64,000 nt of DNA from Augochlora pura (Eukaryota > Arthropoda > Insecta > Hymenoptera > Halictidae), in assembly GCF_028453695.1 (NCBI RefSeq), contig NC_135781.1, positions 14,631,640-14,695,639 of the forward strand, in the 5' to 3' direction. Position 1 is the first letter of the stretch, and each line of letters starts with the position of its first letter. The translations under genes and the position numbers were made by a program. Shown piece after piece: positions 38,101 through 53,100 of the stretch. The notes below the pieces were generated by a model. It searched no databases and had not been told where the DNA came from. It saw nothing but the letters and a program-made list of their open reading frames with translations.

Positions 38101-41100
38101 TCTCAGGTTGTCGTCTCTCATAAACGTCCAATCAATATATTGGCTGTTCTCGTCTGCCGGCTGACGTGGCTGCAAGTTTCCCGTGCGTCACTCACCCGTT
38201 GGTCTAACAGGTATACGCGCAGACATATGCACGCGGATTTTTATAAAACGTTCTCTAGCTTGCAGATTTAAATGAATTTCATCGCTGAAGTAATGTTTTT
38301 TGTTCGAGTCTTGTTAATTTTATACCAATTCATTTATCCTTAAATATACCAGAGAAAAAATGTACAATATCATGGTACATGGTACGAATGTATCGTTGGC
38401 AAATTTTAGACAAATTCAGTGGGTGCACACTTTGTTTGAACCTGAATTCTGATTTATATACAATGCGAACACAGATGATCGTTACTTTTATACGAATGGT
38501 TCTACAAGAAACACAACAACCCTGATAATGTTACACAGATTTAATAGAAAATAGCAATAATCGAGAGTAAGCTTCCGTAATAAAAGACACAGATTCTCCT
38601 AATTCGTTAAGGCTATTGAGGGAATAAATAGATGTGTATTTAATTTTTACCGTTTAAAATTTCTACAAAAAATTTTTATTCGGTATAAAGATCTGTTATA
38701 CATAATGAGCAGAGATGAGGTACATTATAAGCAAGTTTGAATTCGATTTATCAGTTTTAAACATTTCACGATTATTTCGAGAAAAGAACGAAATAGTTTT
38801 GAGAGCCTCCATCCGAACCTAGACAAGAGAGGTTCGACCACTTTGCTATTGCTTTGAGGAACGAAAGGGTATTTCCAAGCATACTCGAATCTTGGCTGAG
38901 TAGATTCGAACCTTTTACAGGCACTTCCGTCAGAGACCGTGTTTAGTTTAGCGAAAATTGGGTACAGGCAGTCAAGGTGTTATATTTACTTATCCAATTA
39001 TACTTTTGCTTTTATGGTATTTAATTATGCATTTATACAATTAATTGATCTATTTATTTTTCTAAATTCGTAAGACTTTAGAAATAATAATGCACCTTTC
39101 TTTAAAAAAGATTCTCGTCCAATGTAATCATACTTTATCAACCTGCTCAACTTTCTAAATTTTTAAGTACGCTAAAAACAAGCAGAATAAATGAGGGTTC
39201 AGCAGAACCATGTAACGCGCTGGTTAAAACATTATATGCAATATCGTGTGCAGTGTGCGCAAAATTTGAGCAGAATCGGTGTGCGAAACGTAGCATGTTC
39301 CCCTCATTAAAACTTCCCCCACGATACCTTCCGCGGTTTTGAAAGCCAAAGTTCATCGATCATTCATCAGATCCCTACTCAAGCGGCTTAGTTTCCCTCA
39401 CCAACGGACAATTTCCCCTACCAACGGTGGTCGAGGTCAACGGCCATCGTTTCATCGTCCTCTTCCCGCCACCGTTTCGTTCAACTATGTCTCTCTTTTT
39501 CCCAGTTACGTGTGCGCGGTGCACGTGCGCACGATGCAAAAGAAATGCAACCTCGCTCAGTCACTCGGCGACCGTCGTCGGTTTTCTTTCATTTCGTTTT
39601 TTCAGACAGTGCGTAACTCTATGTACTCTCACAATTAGTCTCATGAGAACTCCTGACCCCCGCAACCGGCAAAGCGATTCTGTTCGATCGTTTCTCAACG
39701 ACGCACGATGGCCGGGGATTCAATAATTTGTGGCCAGAAATCAATTTTTTAACATTCACGTTTGAATAAAATTCGTTTTCTCATGCACTGACAACATCTC
39801 GCGTAACTCTGTGATTAGATGCATCACTGTAAAAGCATAATTATGAAATTAAAATTAAAACTAATTGTTTCAATTAGTCATTAAAAAATATCAAAGTGCA
39901 AGTTCATACTATACAGTTACACATGTAAGCACTTGTATTTTAGGGACTTATGCATGTCAAAATTGGTTTTATTTAACAATTTTAAGGCTTTGCTGTTGCT
40001 ATCTGTCGCTAATTTTTGTTTAAAATGTTTTCATATGATTAAGAAACTTCGTCGCAACGACAGTGACACTATTTTCATTCGCTTTTTCAAACAGCATGTT
40101 CCCACAATCAGACTCATGCAGCAGAGGAGTCTTCTAACGACACTACTTGTCAAACTGTCAATATTTTTCATTCTTATAATTGTGTAAACTGTAGAGAACA
40201 AAGTAAGAAATGACAAATTATGCAGAATTAAATGAAAAATAAAATAAATAAATTATATTAAAAAACATGGAGCTATTAAATTATAAATTGAAAACTACAT
40301 TTTCGTTCTCTCAAAAAATATACAATACTTTCTGAAATTCTCTTTTGTCTTGTCGATCATATATAAAAAGTCTCTTTGAAAAGTATTTGTATTCTAAATT
40401 TTCGATTTTCGGCGAACATTTTACACTCAAACTGGTCAACTCATTTTACGTAATAATGCTTTTTACGATTTTTACAACCTTTTTCACTGTTTTAGAGTAT
40501 ACAGAAATGTATAACAGAATGCTGTTCATGAAAACTTGATAGAAAATGTAGAATCATATATTTTTTGAATGAGGTTGTGTTTTCGAGAAAATAAAATTTC
40601 AATATCGCTTCGACGCAATTATTGAATTTATCCAATTAAAACTGAATGTTTATCCGAATAAATCAATTTTCTCAATTTTAGATTCCTTTTTGTAGCCACG
40701 AGAAACAATATATGTATAGAATCACAGCATTACTGGATGTACTAAAAATTACGGATCACCTTGTAGACATTCATGTATTGGATAATGTGAGACTTCCAAC
40801 TCGCTGGCTGCCTATACATCATTAATTACCTTGGTTGCATTAATTATACGCATTGACAGTTGTATATCATTAAACGCTATTAGTAAATAGTAAACACGAT
40901 TAAGGAATGAAAATGCTTTCGTCCTGCTCTTCAATTATCTTTGCGTTTGAGTATAAGAATCATTAATTTATCATTGTATGAACAGTGCTTTCAGAAAATA
41001 AAGCAACTTCGTATAAAGCAATTTTTGCTTATAATTCGCAATTTAGAAAACTAAAAAGATATTTTGTTAAGTAATTTTCGAAAATTAAAACATCTGTCTA

Positions 41101-44100
41101 TAATACACGTTTTTATCACGTAGAACAAATAATTAACGGAAACACTTGATATAATTATACTGATCTAACGAAGTTTATAAAAATCTTCCAAGAAAGATAT
41201 TTTCAGATACAAAATACTACTTCGTTTAATGGCATTCGTTAATGAGGAAGGGAAAAAGATTGAACGTGCATGTACATCATGTTTCTATAATTATTAACGA
41301 CTTTTATAGTGTGTATAATTGTAATATAATGCTTCTTCTAGTTGCAAGGTTGAAAAAGTGCACGTTTTCTACGAATTATTGTCTGACATAGTCATTCATC
41401 AATATTTTGCTGAATTTTTTAAATTTTCAAATGACGTAGACACACTATTTATGCTACCGATACATCAATGTAGTATCGAAATTGAAACAGCTACCAAATA
41501 ATTCCACTTCTAAAACATGAGATACTCTTGGTTTATCAAAATTTATAATGGAAACCAATCTTACAATTTCGTTTTCTTCTTCGCCACAATTTATTTAAAC
41601 ATTTAGTTGTTGAATTAAAGATGATCATTATAACACACTGATAAAATTCATTACGAACAATCGAGATCAAATTGAACGCTGTGTTACATCGAAAAAATTT
41701 TATCTGAAATCTTGCCAGGATTTCTACGTCCGAAGTGGAAGCACTGCAATTCTCTGTTCCGCACGTTCCCATTGGTTTCAAGATACATTTGTAAATTACG
41801 TGATTAATTTAGAGTCCGCTGGGAATTTCGACCACGGCCTCACCAATCACACCGTCCTCCTAAGTTGCATTCCAAGCTGCTTCCGTCTATGCCAAATATG
41901 GCTCCACATTTATTTTATCCGATCGTCGTGGCTGTTAAGAACGGTATAAACCATGAAGCCCACACTTATAATTCTTGTGTCGCAGGCTTTCGAGTATTAG
42001 CACGCAAATAGGTGGGCATACAGCGAGTTCGTTCACCTTGCTGACGTGTAAACGTTTACAACTTGCGGATCGCAAGTTCTCGTAAGTTGGTTGACTATTT
42101 GTTCATTACTGATATCTATAGGTGGGTGGTGTTGAAGAAGCGTCGAGAACTCATTGATCACCGAAAAACCCAATAAGATCAAAATAACTTGAGTAATCGT
42201 TGATGTAAACTGGATCTGTCTTACTGAAAAAAGCTACAAGTTCTAATCATTTTGTTATTAATAGACAGCGAATCTTTTACGTACTTATAACAAAAACCAT
42301 TACGTAAAGTGGAAAATATTAAGCATACTGTTACTTTAATTTTAACTTCTTATAATTACTGAAATAGGATAGACATTTGCATCTAACTAATGTTTCTTAT
42401 AATTAACTTTGATAAATTTTATTTTGCATAAAGATCCGCAATCCAATTATTAAAACGTTACTTGAAGTGAAAATTTTTTATATTTTCAAATACATAATGA
42501 ATATTATCAACAGGACTACTAAATCAGTCAACATAATCGTTTCCTGATTTTTTCTTTCATGATTTCTGATATTATGAAAATATATCAAAAATGTTTAGGT
42601 GAACTTTCTTAAATTTAAGTAAAGTCTACTTTTCTTTAATGTAAAACATACACTAATTGCGTTTTGTTTTAGTGTTAATAATCTTTGCAGAAAGAAAAGT
42701 AATTTACACCTTATTATCAAATAAATATGATTTTTACTTTTGATATTATTGAATTAGCAATAAAATTGTTAAAAGTTAATTTCAAACGCAATGCGTTTGC
42801 AAGAAGGATCCTCCAACGTTGTGAATTACTAAAAAGTAAATCAAATCCTACTTTAATGAACACTTATCAATTTATTTTACTACAGGGTATACGTAAATAA
42901 ATTTCAATTTTCTTCATAATTTCTAAATTTATAATCCTATGTGAAATTTTGTTAAGACTATAGATAGTGTAATATGGTTGCCGGCCGTGTGCCGCTACAT
43001 GGTAAAAGAATATGAAGTCATCTGACGAGTATAAAATGAAAAAAGTAATTGTCTGTTACTGCATATATGTGAATATTAATAGTTTTATTCAAGTTTTATC
43101 ATAGCCTATATTGGATATTTTGCATATTATTCGCATTCAAGCAATTATGTTTGCAATATAGTCAAAAATAAAATTCAATACAAACAGTACTAAATTTTCT
43201 TAAGTTTTTATGCTTTGTATAAAATTTCAGTGGTTCTAAAATGAAAAGTCAAGCTTAGAGTGGTTTGATAAATTTGTATATAAGGAGCAAAGCAACCATA
43301 GTTCGCCATTGTGCGCGAGTCAATAACCTGAAGCGAGACAGTACACGTTGTTAACAATCGCGATAATCAGCCGGCACATGTAGATGTGATAGTGCTTGGT
43401 CTTGCACAGAGAATAAGTTATACATATAGTCAATGCGTTGCAGACAGTAATGCATACAAGAACGAACGTTCTGATTATTGATTAACATATGTGTCATTAA
43501 CCAACATTTCTTACTATAGATTTAAAGGTTTTATACTTAGAATTTCCAATATATCTGTGAATTCGTCAAAATAAACTCTTAACAAAGATATTCGTTTCGA
43601 ATTTTACCTTTTGTATTTTACACGAAATGTAACTTGTAATTTCTTTCTAGTTGTGTAATTCAATTTCCTCCTACATCATCCATTTATAAATTAAAGCAAA
43701 AGACATCTGTAAAAATGGCATTAAATGGTAATTTAATGTAATCTGTAACATTTAATTTAGCACAATTTAGAACATCATTATTACTATTATCGTACAACAT
43801 GCAAATCCACAATGTCATATAAATTGATGTTGTAGAAATTATAAAAACTGGAAAATGACTAATACACTCGTATTTAGAATATAATATACAAAACAAGTGT
43901 TATAATTATAAAAAAATGAAATATAATTTCATAATGTTAAGTAAATTCTGTGTATACACCTGCAAGGAATATAAATAAATTATAAACATAAAATCATAAA
44001 TTTTAGTTTACACTGTCTATCGTTTAATAAACATTTTTTGCAAGATATTATTGTAAACTATTTCTACATTGACGCATGCCACTCTTTTTAATTAATTTAA

Positions 44101-47100
44101 AATTGTTTGTAATATACGTGTTATTTTAAAAAAATTATCCAGCTTTAGCTGACGAATAAACGAGTATCTAACTGATCCCTGAATTTTAGTCGTCTGAAAT
44201 ATCTAGAATACAATAGCGGAGGTCAAAACCAGTTTTCAAACTCCTTCAGAAACAAAATGGAAGACCATTTTCAAGCTCAATTTACAAATAGCCAGCATGT
44301 GCGTTAACATAAGGGTTGACAAATACGTTGTTTCGAATACGTTGGGCGCAAGACTTTATGCGGAACCGTGACACTAAAATGTTCGTGTACGTATCGGCGC
44401 GATAACCGTGTGAAACACGTGCGAAATACTAAAACTTCCCGGCGAAGCGAGTCGACAGTACCAAACAGAGTCAGGTAAATTCAACTGATAAATTGCGAGT
44501 GCGATCATAGCTCGTTTGTACGGACGTTTCTATGGAGCGCAGGCCGCGTGCAGCAGCTGCGCGAAAAATAACAAAGTCAAGTTAGGCGTTCCGTAATCGT
44601 GTCGGCTTCCGATTGGCTCGCGATTAGGCGAATTCGCGATACGCTCCGTGTAATTACGTTTGTTCGATAGATATTCGAATTTGCAACTTCGAGTGAATAT
44701 AAGCCCTCGTAAATTGAATATAAATATGGAATCTTGTTTATCTTCATATACCGTGCATAAAAAGTCAATTTTGTAAAGAGCACTGAAATTTTTGAGATTT
44801 ACGCTTTAGTAGCAATAGTAACACGGTTCTAATTCACGTTATAATATCCTGTACACTTTTATGTGCTTCAATCTCTTGGAGGACAAACTTCAAAATGAAT
44901 GAAACATTTTCAACAAATCGACGATTATCCAAACAATCATCTATCCTACCTTAAGAAATGTGTCCTTGTTCAAGTTACAGCTGTAAATATATTCTTCAAG
45001 TAACAGACGCCGAAAATGGAAAATTTACATTTTATATAATTATTACTCAAACTGCCGATTATTCTTGAAATATAAGATTGCAAAGTCTAGATCAAAATTA
45101 AATGAGGATTATGAACAATTTCGAGATTCGCATTCACGTCACAGAAATCTATTGGATACTATTTGTAACTCTCGTAGTTACAGATCTGGGGAAAAGTTAT
45201 TCGTCGAACTGTATTATCAACAGTATATGACGAACTGTGTGGAAAATTAAGTTTCTCCGGACAGATACGGAACAGCCGTAATTACAGGAGTGTGGGCGAG
45301 AACGGATGATTTACGATTCACAGCGAGCACGAAGGCGGATGTTTATGCGAATAGATGGACGCCGCGAATTGTAAAAGGATGTTGAAGCATCGACGGAGAA
45401 CGGTCGAATCCGTTCGATGTACTCTCGGTGATAACTAATATCTGCAGAAACGCGATAGCAAAGGGATAACAGTCTGATTCGTTGGTAAAATGTTTAGCAA
45501 TTATTATTTTAAGTGTTTAACTAAACCGAATTGTATCATTTTTACAGAGCAACGCGTACCAGTTGTATTTCGTTTAATCCTATTTGTAGATAATGTACCA
45601 TTTTACACAGCGAAATTCGCCGTATCGGTTCATACACAGGTTGAACAAAATTTTAAGTAATTTTGTTGGAAACGTTAAGAATAGGACCCAAGAACTGGAA
45701 ATATCATGGCCTTTCTGAATTATAAACTGCCCATTCAGAACGACCTATATGCACTCTTTCATGGCAATATTGCGCAAATGATACAGCAGAAAATTAACGA
45801 ACTGGGTTGTGTTAGAGTGTGCCTCAACCGACTTATTTCTGAGACCTTCCGCTAGCTGGCTATTACCTTATAAGCATCTTGACAAGCTCTATGGAAGATT
45901 TCCAACAACTAAGCGGCGTCAAAGACGCCTTTGAGGATTACATTTGTCCAAGACTTAATCCCTGACGCGATATATAGACTCATGTATTCGTCGACAAAAC
46001 ATATCTGTAGGTTCGCATAGTTCTTTTCTCTACACCGTTTTAAAGCTAATACTCTAAAACCTCAATTATTTTTGCACAGATTTAAACTGTTAATGCTGAC
46101 GCTTATTTAAGTAACCGAATAGAAAATCATCTTAACTCAATTTTAACTTAATTTTATTGTATTTAATTTTTGAACATCTTACCTTAATTTTCAATGTTTA
46201 TCGAATAGTCTTCGGTCAATTACATCATATTACATCTTTCTCGTATTAATAAAATATTCTTTAATTATTTATTTTAACAGTAATCTCAATAAAAGTAAGG
46301 AACGTTTGAATAAAAGTGATCAACATGAAAGAATTGGAACGAAAAGAAATCGCTCGCAAGGTAGAAGCTATATTGAACTTAAAAATAAAACAGACTGTGG
46401 AAAAAGATTAAGAAATTAAAATAAAACTTCGTTTCAATTATGTCACATAAAATCGATATACATTTCATTCATCTTTTTTCACGTAGAAAGCTAAAATGGT
46501 TAAAAATGTTTACGCACGCAATGCGTCATTTTGAAAATTGGCGTTATCATTTTATTTTACTACCTTTCCGCTAATGTGACGCCGTGTTTCATGTGATTTA
46601 ATTTTATTGTGCGACATTTATTGCTTTAATAATGGGCTATTGTGATAATAATTTATTATCGAATCAATTGACCATTGCGTAAACATGCAGAAAAATGTAA
46701 CACGTACTTGATTGCAATGATAACAGCCTCCCCAGTGTACTGATTTTGTGATTATTACTCGAAATTTTGCGGCTTTTCATTGAAAGATTATATTTTCATG
46801 AAATCAACACAAAATCAACACCATAAAAATTGTTCACACTTACAAAGGTTAGTATGTTTGAAAGAAAACTTCTAAGAAACAGCAACATTTTCATATTTGC
46901 TTACAAGAAAATGAAAATACGCGATGATAGTAATCATAACACCATTTTCAATGTTAATATGTATTCGTTTTATTTATTTATATTTTTGATATAAAACATT
47001 ATTCTTCGTCAGACTTGTCTTTTTGGCTTGAATGTTCAACAATCACATTGTTATAAATTGCTTATGCGTGTTCTACATGTGCTGTATAAATAGTTTGAGT

Positions 47101-50100
47101 TAGTAACAGGAGCCTTGTTCTTCATCTGATAATAATTGTTCGAATATTTATTAATATGTTCTTAAAGATTTAAAACTAGAATTTAGACAATAGGTTTCAC
47201 AAAATAATTATAATAAGTTTGTAAAGAGTTTACAATTATTCGAATATGTTTATATTACTTCAATAAAAATAGAGTTTAAATCATCATGGCAAAACTGTGC
47301 ATATTTGTAAACATATTTTTGCTGACCAATAAAGCTAGATTTTGTGTTCTTAATTTTATACGTGAAATATACGCGTGCCATAATCGCATCAATGTATATA
47401 ATTTAGTGATTCATAGATTGCGGAAGTTTGTGCACATTAACATTCACGTAAATGTCAGTATACAGTCAGTTGCTCGGAATAAATCAGTTAAAAAAAGCAT
47501 AGCACCGTTTCTCATCGCCTATTACTCCTTTCTATTAGCTCCATTTTCCAGGAAACGAGGTACTAGATCCTGGCCTATTGTAAATAAACAATGTTTCTGC
47601 CTAGCTTCAGATACTTCATAACTTCAGATACTTCTGATGAACACATGCTTATTTGTAATTACTAATTACTAATTAGCACCATTATTAACTTTTCATTACG
47701 CAACAAACGTACTGTACTGTACACATAGTATTTATATTTATATTGTATCATTTGATCTTTTTAAACGATTCTCATACACGTACATAGGTTCAACATGTAT
47801 GAAGTATGAGTTAAAATAATCATGTTTTCCTTGTGCAGTTATTACTCTCATGTTCACAGGCTTGCAATGTATTATTCAAGTATAGGAATTTTACGGACAT
47901 CTTACGCCTGCGTTAATGTACAACGCTAAGAACCCGAAGGTAATATCGGCAGACGACGAAATGAAATACTACGCGTAAACTAAATGACACAAGAGGCAAG
48001 GGAAATCGGTCGCCTGCTCCACCTTGCCTCTTCCATTTTTATTTGATTCCAGACTTTTGATTATTATTGGCTATGTTACTCACTGGACAAAAGATGTGGT
48101 TAGGTGGAGCGGGCGACTGATTCCTCTTGCTCCCCGCGTCGATTAGTTTATTGGTCTTCTCATTTACTAATAGAAGTGGGCTTCGGGAGGTCATAGAAAA
48201 GCGGAGACTACGGACCGATGGATCGTGCGGAATACCTTATTTGCCCCTCAGCTGCATAAATATTAATTTTTTTTAAATTACCTTCTGTTAAATACTTTTA
48301 ACACAGCGAAACTTCTTGTTTCGATAGAAATACTTTACTATACATTATGTTCTTATTGCCCTTTCCTTATTACCCTATTCCAGTATTCATGTTTTCAAAT
48401 CAAAATAAAGATTAAATTTATATTTAAATTTATAATAAGAGTTACGTTTCTATATAAGTTTGTACAAAATCATGCGGAAGTTCTGCGCATTATATTATAT
48501 ATTACTTTACTGTATTTATATTTAACATATTTTTTATATTTAATGTAATATGTGATTGTCTAATACAATTCCTTGCATATCTTTAGCTACGAAAATTAGT
48601 ACTAAAAGGAAGACAAAGGAAGCAGCAACCGAGAAACATCTCAATGCAAAGTATAATGAATTGTAAACTATCTTCGAGGAAACAAAATGTTCTGCTGTTA
48701 GAAATACTCAATGATCCTTTCAATAAGCATTCCGTACGTAAAACAGTTCGCACATCCGCATCCGTATTTCCAGCTGTCCGTAGGAATAATGCGAACGAGC
48801 TTGCCGCAAACGTGCGTGCGATGTGCGTAACACACGCGTGCATGCACACACCGGGAGTCCGTAGGCTTTCCGAGGCGGTACACGCAGATGTTCTATTCAT
48901 TCGCGATCTCGATCCGGCGATAACTTCGAATACAAAAGTGAGCATAATTACGACACGGACATCTGACTTCCTCTTATCGGACGCCCGCCGCGCCGTTAAT
49001 GATATACGCTGTTGTTTGTACATGATTACGGGAAAGAGAACCGAGTATTCGATATAAACGAATAACAACGTTCCGCGAACTCAACTTCCCCCCAAGGGAA
49101 TGCTCTACGATCGCGCTTGGCATCTGATTAAAAATTCAGCCGAACGTGTTTACACTGTCTTCAAGAAAACAATTCGCATTTAATTGAAATCGTATAAGTC
49201 AACATTGCAAACAGCTAGACTGTTAACCGAGGAATTAACCCTTCTTTGCATGATGATGGAAATTTCAATCATAACATTTAGTGAAGAAAAAAGGGTACTC
49301 AAAAACTGTAAACTTTAAATTTGTTGTTGCTGGCAACTTTATAAATGACTATTGCGTACAACAAAACGCAGTTGTCAAAAAATAGCAAACGTCACTGTCA
49401 ATTAACAAGCCTAGAACTTGTCATTCCACTGTTTGTGTAAAATTCCCAAATGTAAAGGCTATTCCACAATTTCGTGTAATAAATGTGGAGTTAATTTGTG
49501 CTTGAATAAAAATAATAATTGTTTTTTAAATTATCATTTAGAATAAAGGAGAATAAGTAAACAATATCTTTTGATTTATTTAGTACTGAGCTATATATGT
49601 AACAATGCATAATGATGTAAATTTCCATCATACTGTTTTTTAAATAATTCAAATTCTTATTTATACTAGGATTTTTTTAAATATTTTTCCTTTAATCTAG
49701 AGCATTAATTACATCAACCTGATTTATTTTTAAAAAATAGGAAAAATCATGCAAAGAAGGGTTAACTTTTGTTCAATACCTTTTGCAACGAGGACTTTTT
49801 TCTTTCCAGTGAAAAGCTTTTTATAGTATTATATATTTTTATAATATTATTATTTTATAATATTATGTTTTATATAATATTATTATTTTATAATATTATG
49901 TTTTATATAATATCACGAAGCCGATTTTATATCTTTATGATAAAATTAGTTAGGCGAAACACTAACAAATGCAGACATGACGAGAATTTTAGAATATTCT
50001 CACACTCCTCCAACTTATTGAAAATTTTTAATTATTTTCTGTTCCTTATAATTCATTCAGAAAATCTTTATTTTGCGTAAAGATTCACATGGAGTCATTT

Positions 50101-53100
50101 TTCATACAGTTTAGGTAATGTCCGCGACATTCATAGCACATGTCAGTATGTCACTTGTGCAATTAATTGACTAATTTTTTACTGTTTTCTGTCTACTTAA
50201 TTATATTAATTTGCAAAATGCACGAAACCAAATAAGATGAGGAATAATAGAAAAACTAATTAGGCAGATATATCAACAAAAAGGAAATTTAACTTCCTTT
50301 CACGAAAACGATGTTTTTATTACAATCTAATATATGTATGTATGTATGTGTGTGTGTACTTGTTATAATTTAATATAATCAACTTCGAAATACATTTAAG
50401 AAATTATAACAATTTCCTATCGGTTTTTTTAATTATTTTATATTAATTAAATATTTCCTATCGGAATTTTAAAAACTCTTTAAAGCAGAATAATTTTTTC
50501 GAAATTGAACTAACTCACTTGACTGTAATGTTAGAAAACAAATATACGTTCTAAAAATATCCCTAACGCAAGAAGCTTGATCGGTGTGAATCCTTTTCAG
50601 TTGTACGATATGTAGATTAAATAACTTATGCCTTAACCTTGTGTCGAATCATGCTGAAAGTAGTGAAACGGAGAGTCGAAGCGTACACGATAAAATACTG
50701 ATGACGATAATTCTATTTTTCGAACTTATAAGAACAAAATCTTGGAGTGCTTGGCTGGCAGAATAATTTATACCGAACCAGGGCGTTAATATACAGAGTC
50801 GATTAAAACTTTCTAGTTCGATAAAAGAGAGGAACTGGAACACTGCGTCACTTTTAACTGCTACGATTTATCGGTAGCATTTATAGTTGCTAACTTATAA
50901 TTTATTGGTACATTTATAGTTGCTGGGAAAAGGTTCTCTTCACTTGCAACTTCGAACCTACAAGATTAATCTTTCGACTGCTAAAGCAGCAACTAGTCTA
51001 CGAAATTTGTTCAATATCATCAAGAGTACTTTAATATCGTATAAACAAAATTCTCGGGATTTCATAGATCATAATCAAACTTTTTGAGATATTTTCTATG
51101 AAATGTCATACACGGTGAACAAGAAAGTGTAGCGAGTGAAATGATATATTGAGAGAGAGTTCGTCCAATGTCTGATATTACGATGCATGTCATTAAATAA
51201 TTGAAACATAAGGGACGAGTTTTCCCTCGAAAAGGGAGAACTAATTTTAATAGTAGCAAAGATCTGAATTTATTTATGAATCTCGAACAATAAAAGGAAA
51301 AAAAATCATTATCATCATTCGCATAGACCTCGATAAGCTATTAAAAATTGAACCATTACATGGAATCTTCCACCAAGCCAAGTTGAATATGTAATTTACC
51401 TATGAAGTAAATGTCTGGGCGCAACATGGTCCAACCATTTTATGGACCCAGTCCCGATTCCTCGACCGTCCTAGCGAGGAGCACACTCATAAAGCAATCA
51501 CCATCCTAAATCTTCAACCATCAAGGCCCAACCTTTTCCTGTATACATATTTTTATGCTTCCTTGTTATTTTACATTTTCACTTCCACTTCCACTTCCCC
51601 TGCCACTTCCCCTTCCACCTTCCAATCAGCTCACGAATGAAAGGCCCGAAAGGGAGCGAGCGATTATTATTACAAAACAAGAACGTGCACGAGACTTCGA
51701 TTGCGTCGAAAAACACGACCTTTGTACCACCGGCAACAACACCACATCGTCGCGTCTCATCTTTGTAAGGTTACTACGTTTTAAAATATATGTATCGCAC
51801 ATTAACTATCGGGCATCGATTTAACTGTTCCCGAAGTGACGGATGCTGAGAATCAGTATAACGGAACTCCCAGCCAAGCACATACAGTAAATGTGAACTA
51901 GATTTTCATGTTACACTTGTAACGAACTTGCAAGACATTCTCTTTGGAACGTAGTATCTTCCTATATAAAATACTTTTATTTTTAAAATAAGCAACCAAA
52001 ATTTCAAAGAGTTTTTATTTAAGTAAATATGTTTTCTCATAGAACTATATCTTGAAATACTTCAAATGTATCTCAATGAAAACTTCTACTTCCAAAACGC
52101 TCAACTAGGAAAGCATTTTATAATCGTGATCGAGAAAGTCGTGTATAGTGATTAAAAAATGGTATGATAAATGTAATTACCGTGCTATGTTAAATAATAC
52201 TTAAATATGAAATGTTCTTCATTTCGATAATGTCTGATACCCATAAATCACGTGCAATAACGATAAGCCATTTCTCATGACGTGAAAGATTTTTTACATA
52301 AGAAACCGTATTCGCGTATTACAAGTTTATGGATTTATGAATCACGGTGTACAATACATGATTAGATCCTTGTGCATGTTCCAGGTAAATGATTGCAAAA
52401 ACACTTAGGCTCGTAGCTCATAAAAGCATAAACTACACAATGGTAGTTATCGAAACGCATCCTGAGTTTTCATCATTATTAAACAAATAGCTAAGAGTAT
52501 TATTAAACTATTCATTGTCAAATGAAAATTTACCTGAATATAAATGTATAACCTTGATAAATAATAATTATAATAAATAATAAATATTAATATATAAATA
52601 TATAAGAAAATATATTAAATAAAATAAAAATATTCGACTGAAGAGAATTCATTCGGATAATTATCTTAGATAAACATTTATTCACGACAATTATTGTCCG
52701 ACTCTACTAAAAAGCTTCAAAAATCTAATATAACATCTAATTCACCATTAATGTAATAACATAATAATAATATAATAACATTAATCTAAGTGCATAATGA
52801 CTAAATGGTATGATACAGTTATTATTACTTAATCGAAACTATTATTGTTATCTTATCTACATTTTTGTATTGTATCTAAAGTATAGTTATTGTTGTTGAT
52901 AAGTATTATGATTGATACGTATCATTATTACTAGGTTAGCAAGAACGTAAATGGTTATTATATGAGGACGTAACGTTATGCCATCTGTTTTCCATGTTAC
53001 GGTCAACGACCTCGGCAATGAAGGTCTTGTATAAATAAATAATTACATTAGGGTAGAATAAACTGATATTCCATATCCTAGAAACACGTGACATATGCTG

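Noticed and set aside
38880..38915. tRNA-like sequence (TGGCTGAGTAGA followed by GATTCGAACC)
   Set aside because: The two boxes are in the wrong arrangement for a tRNA and no cloverleaf can be drawn.
45915..45929. GGCGTC-AAA-GACGCC hairpin as a regulatory RNA
   Set aside because: Only a 6-bp stem with no flanking pairing; too small to support a microRNA or other RNA gene.
51555..51824. 89-codon frame with Leu-Pro repeats
   Set aside because: Driven by the CCACTT simple repeat; no support for translation.
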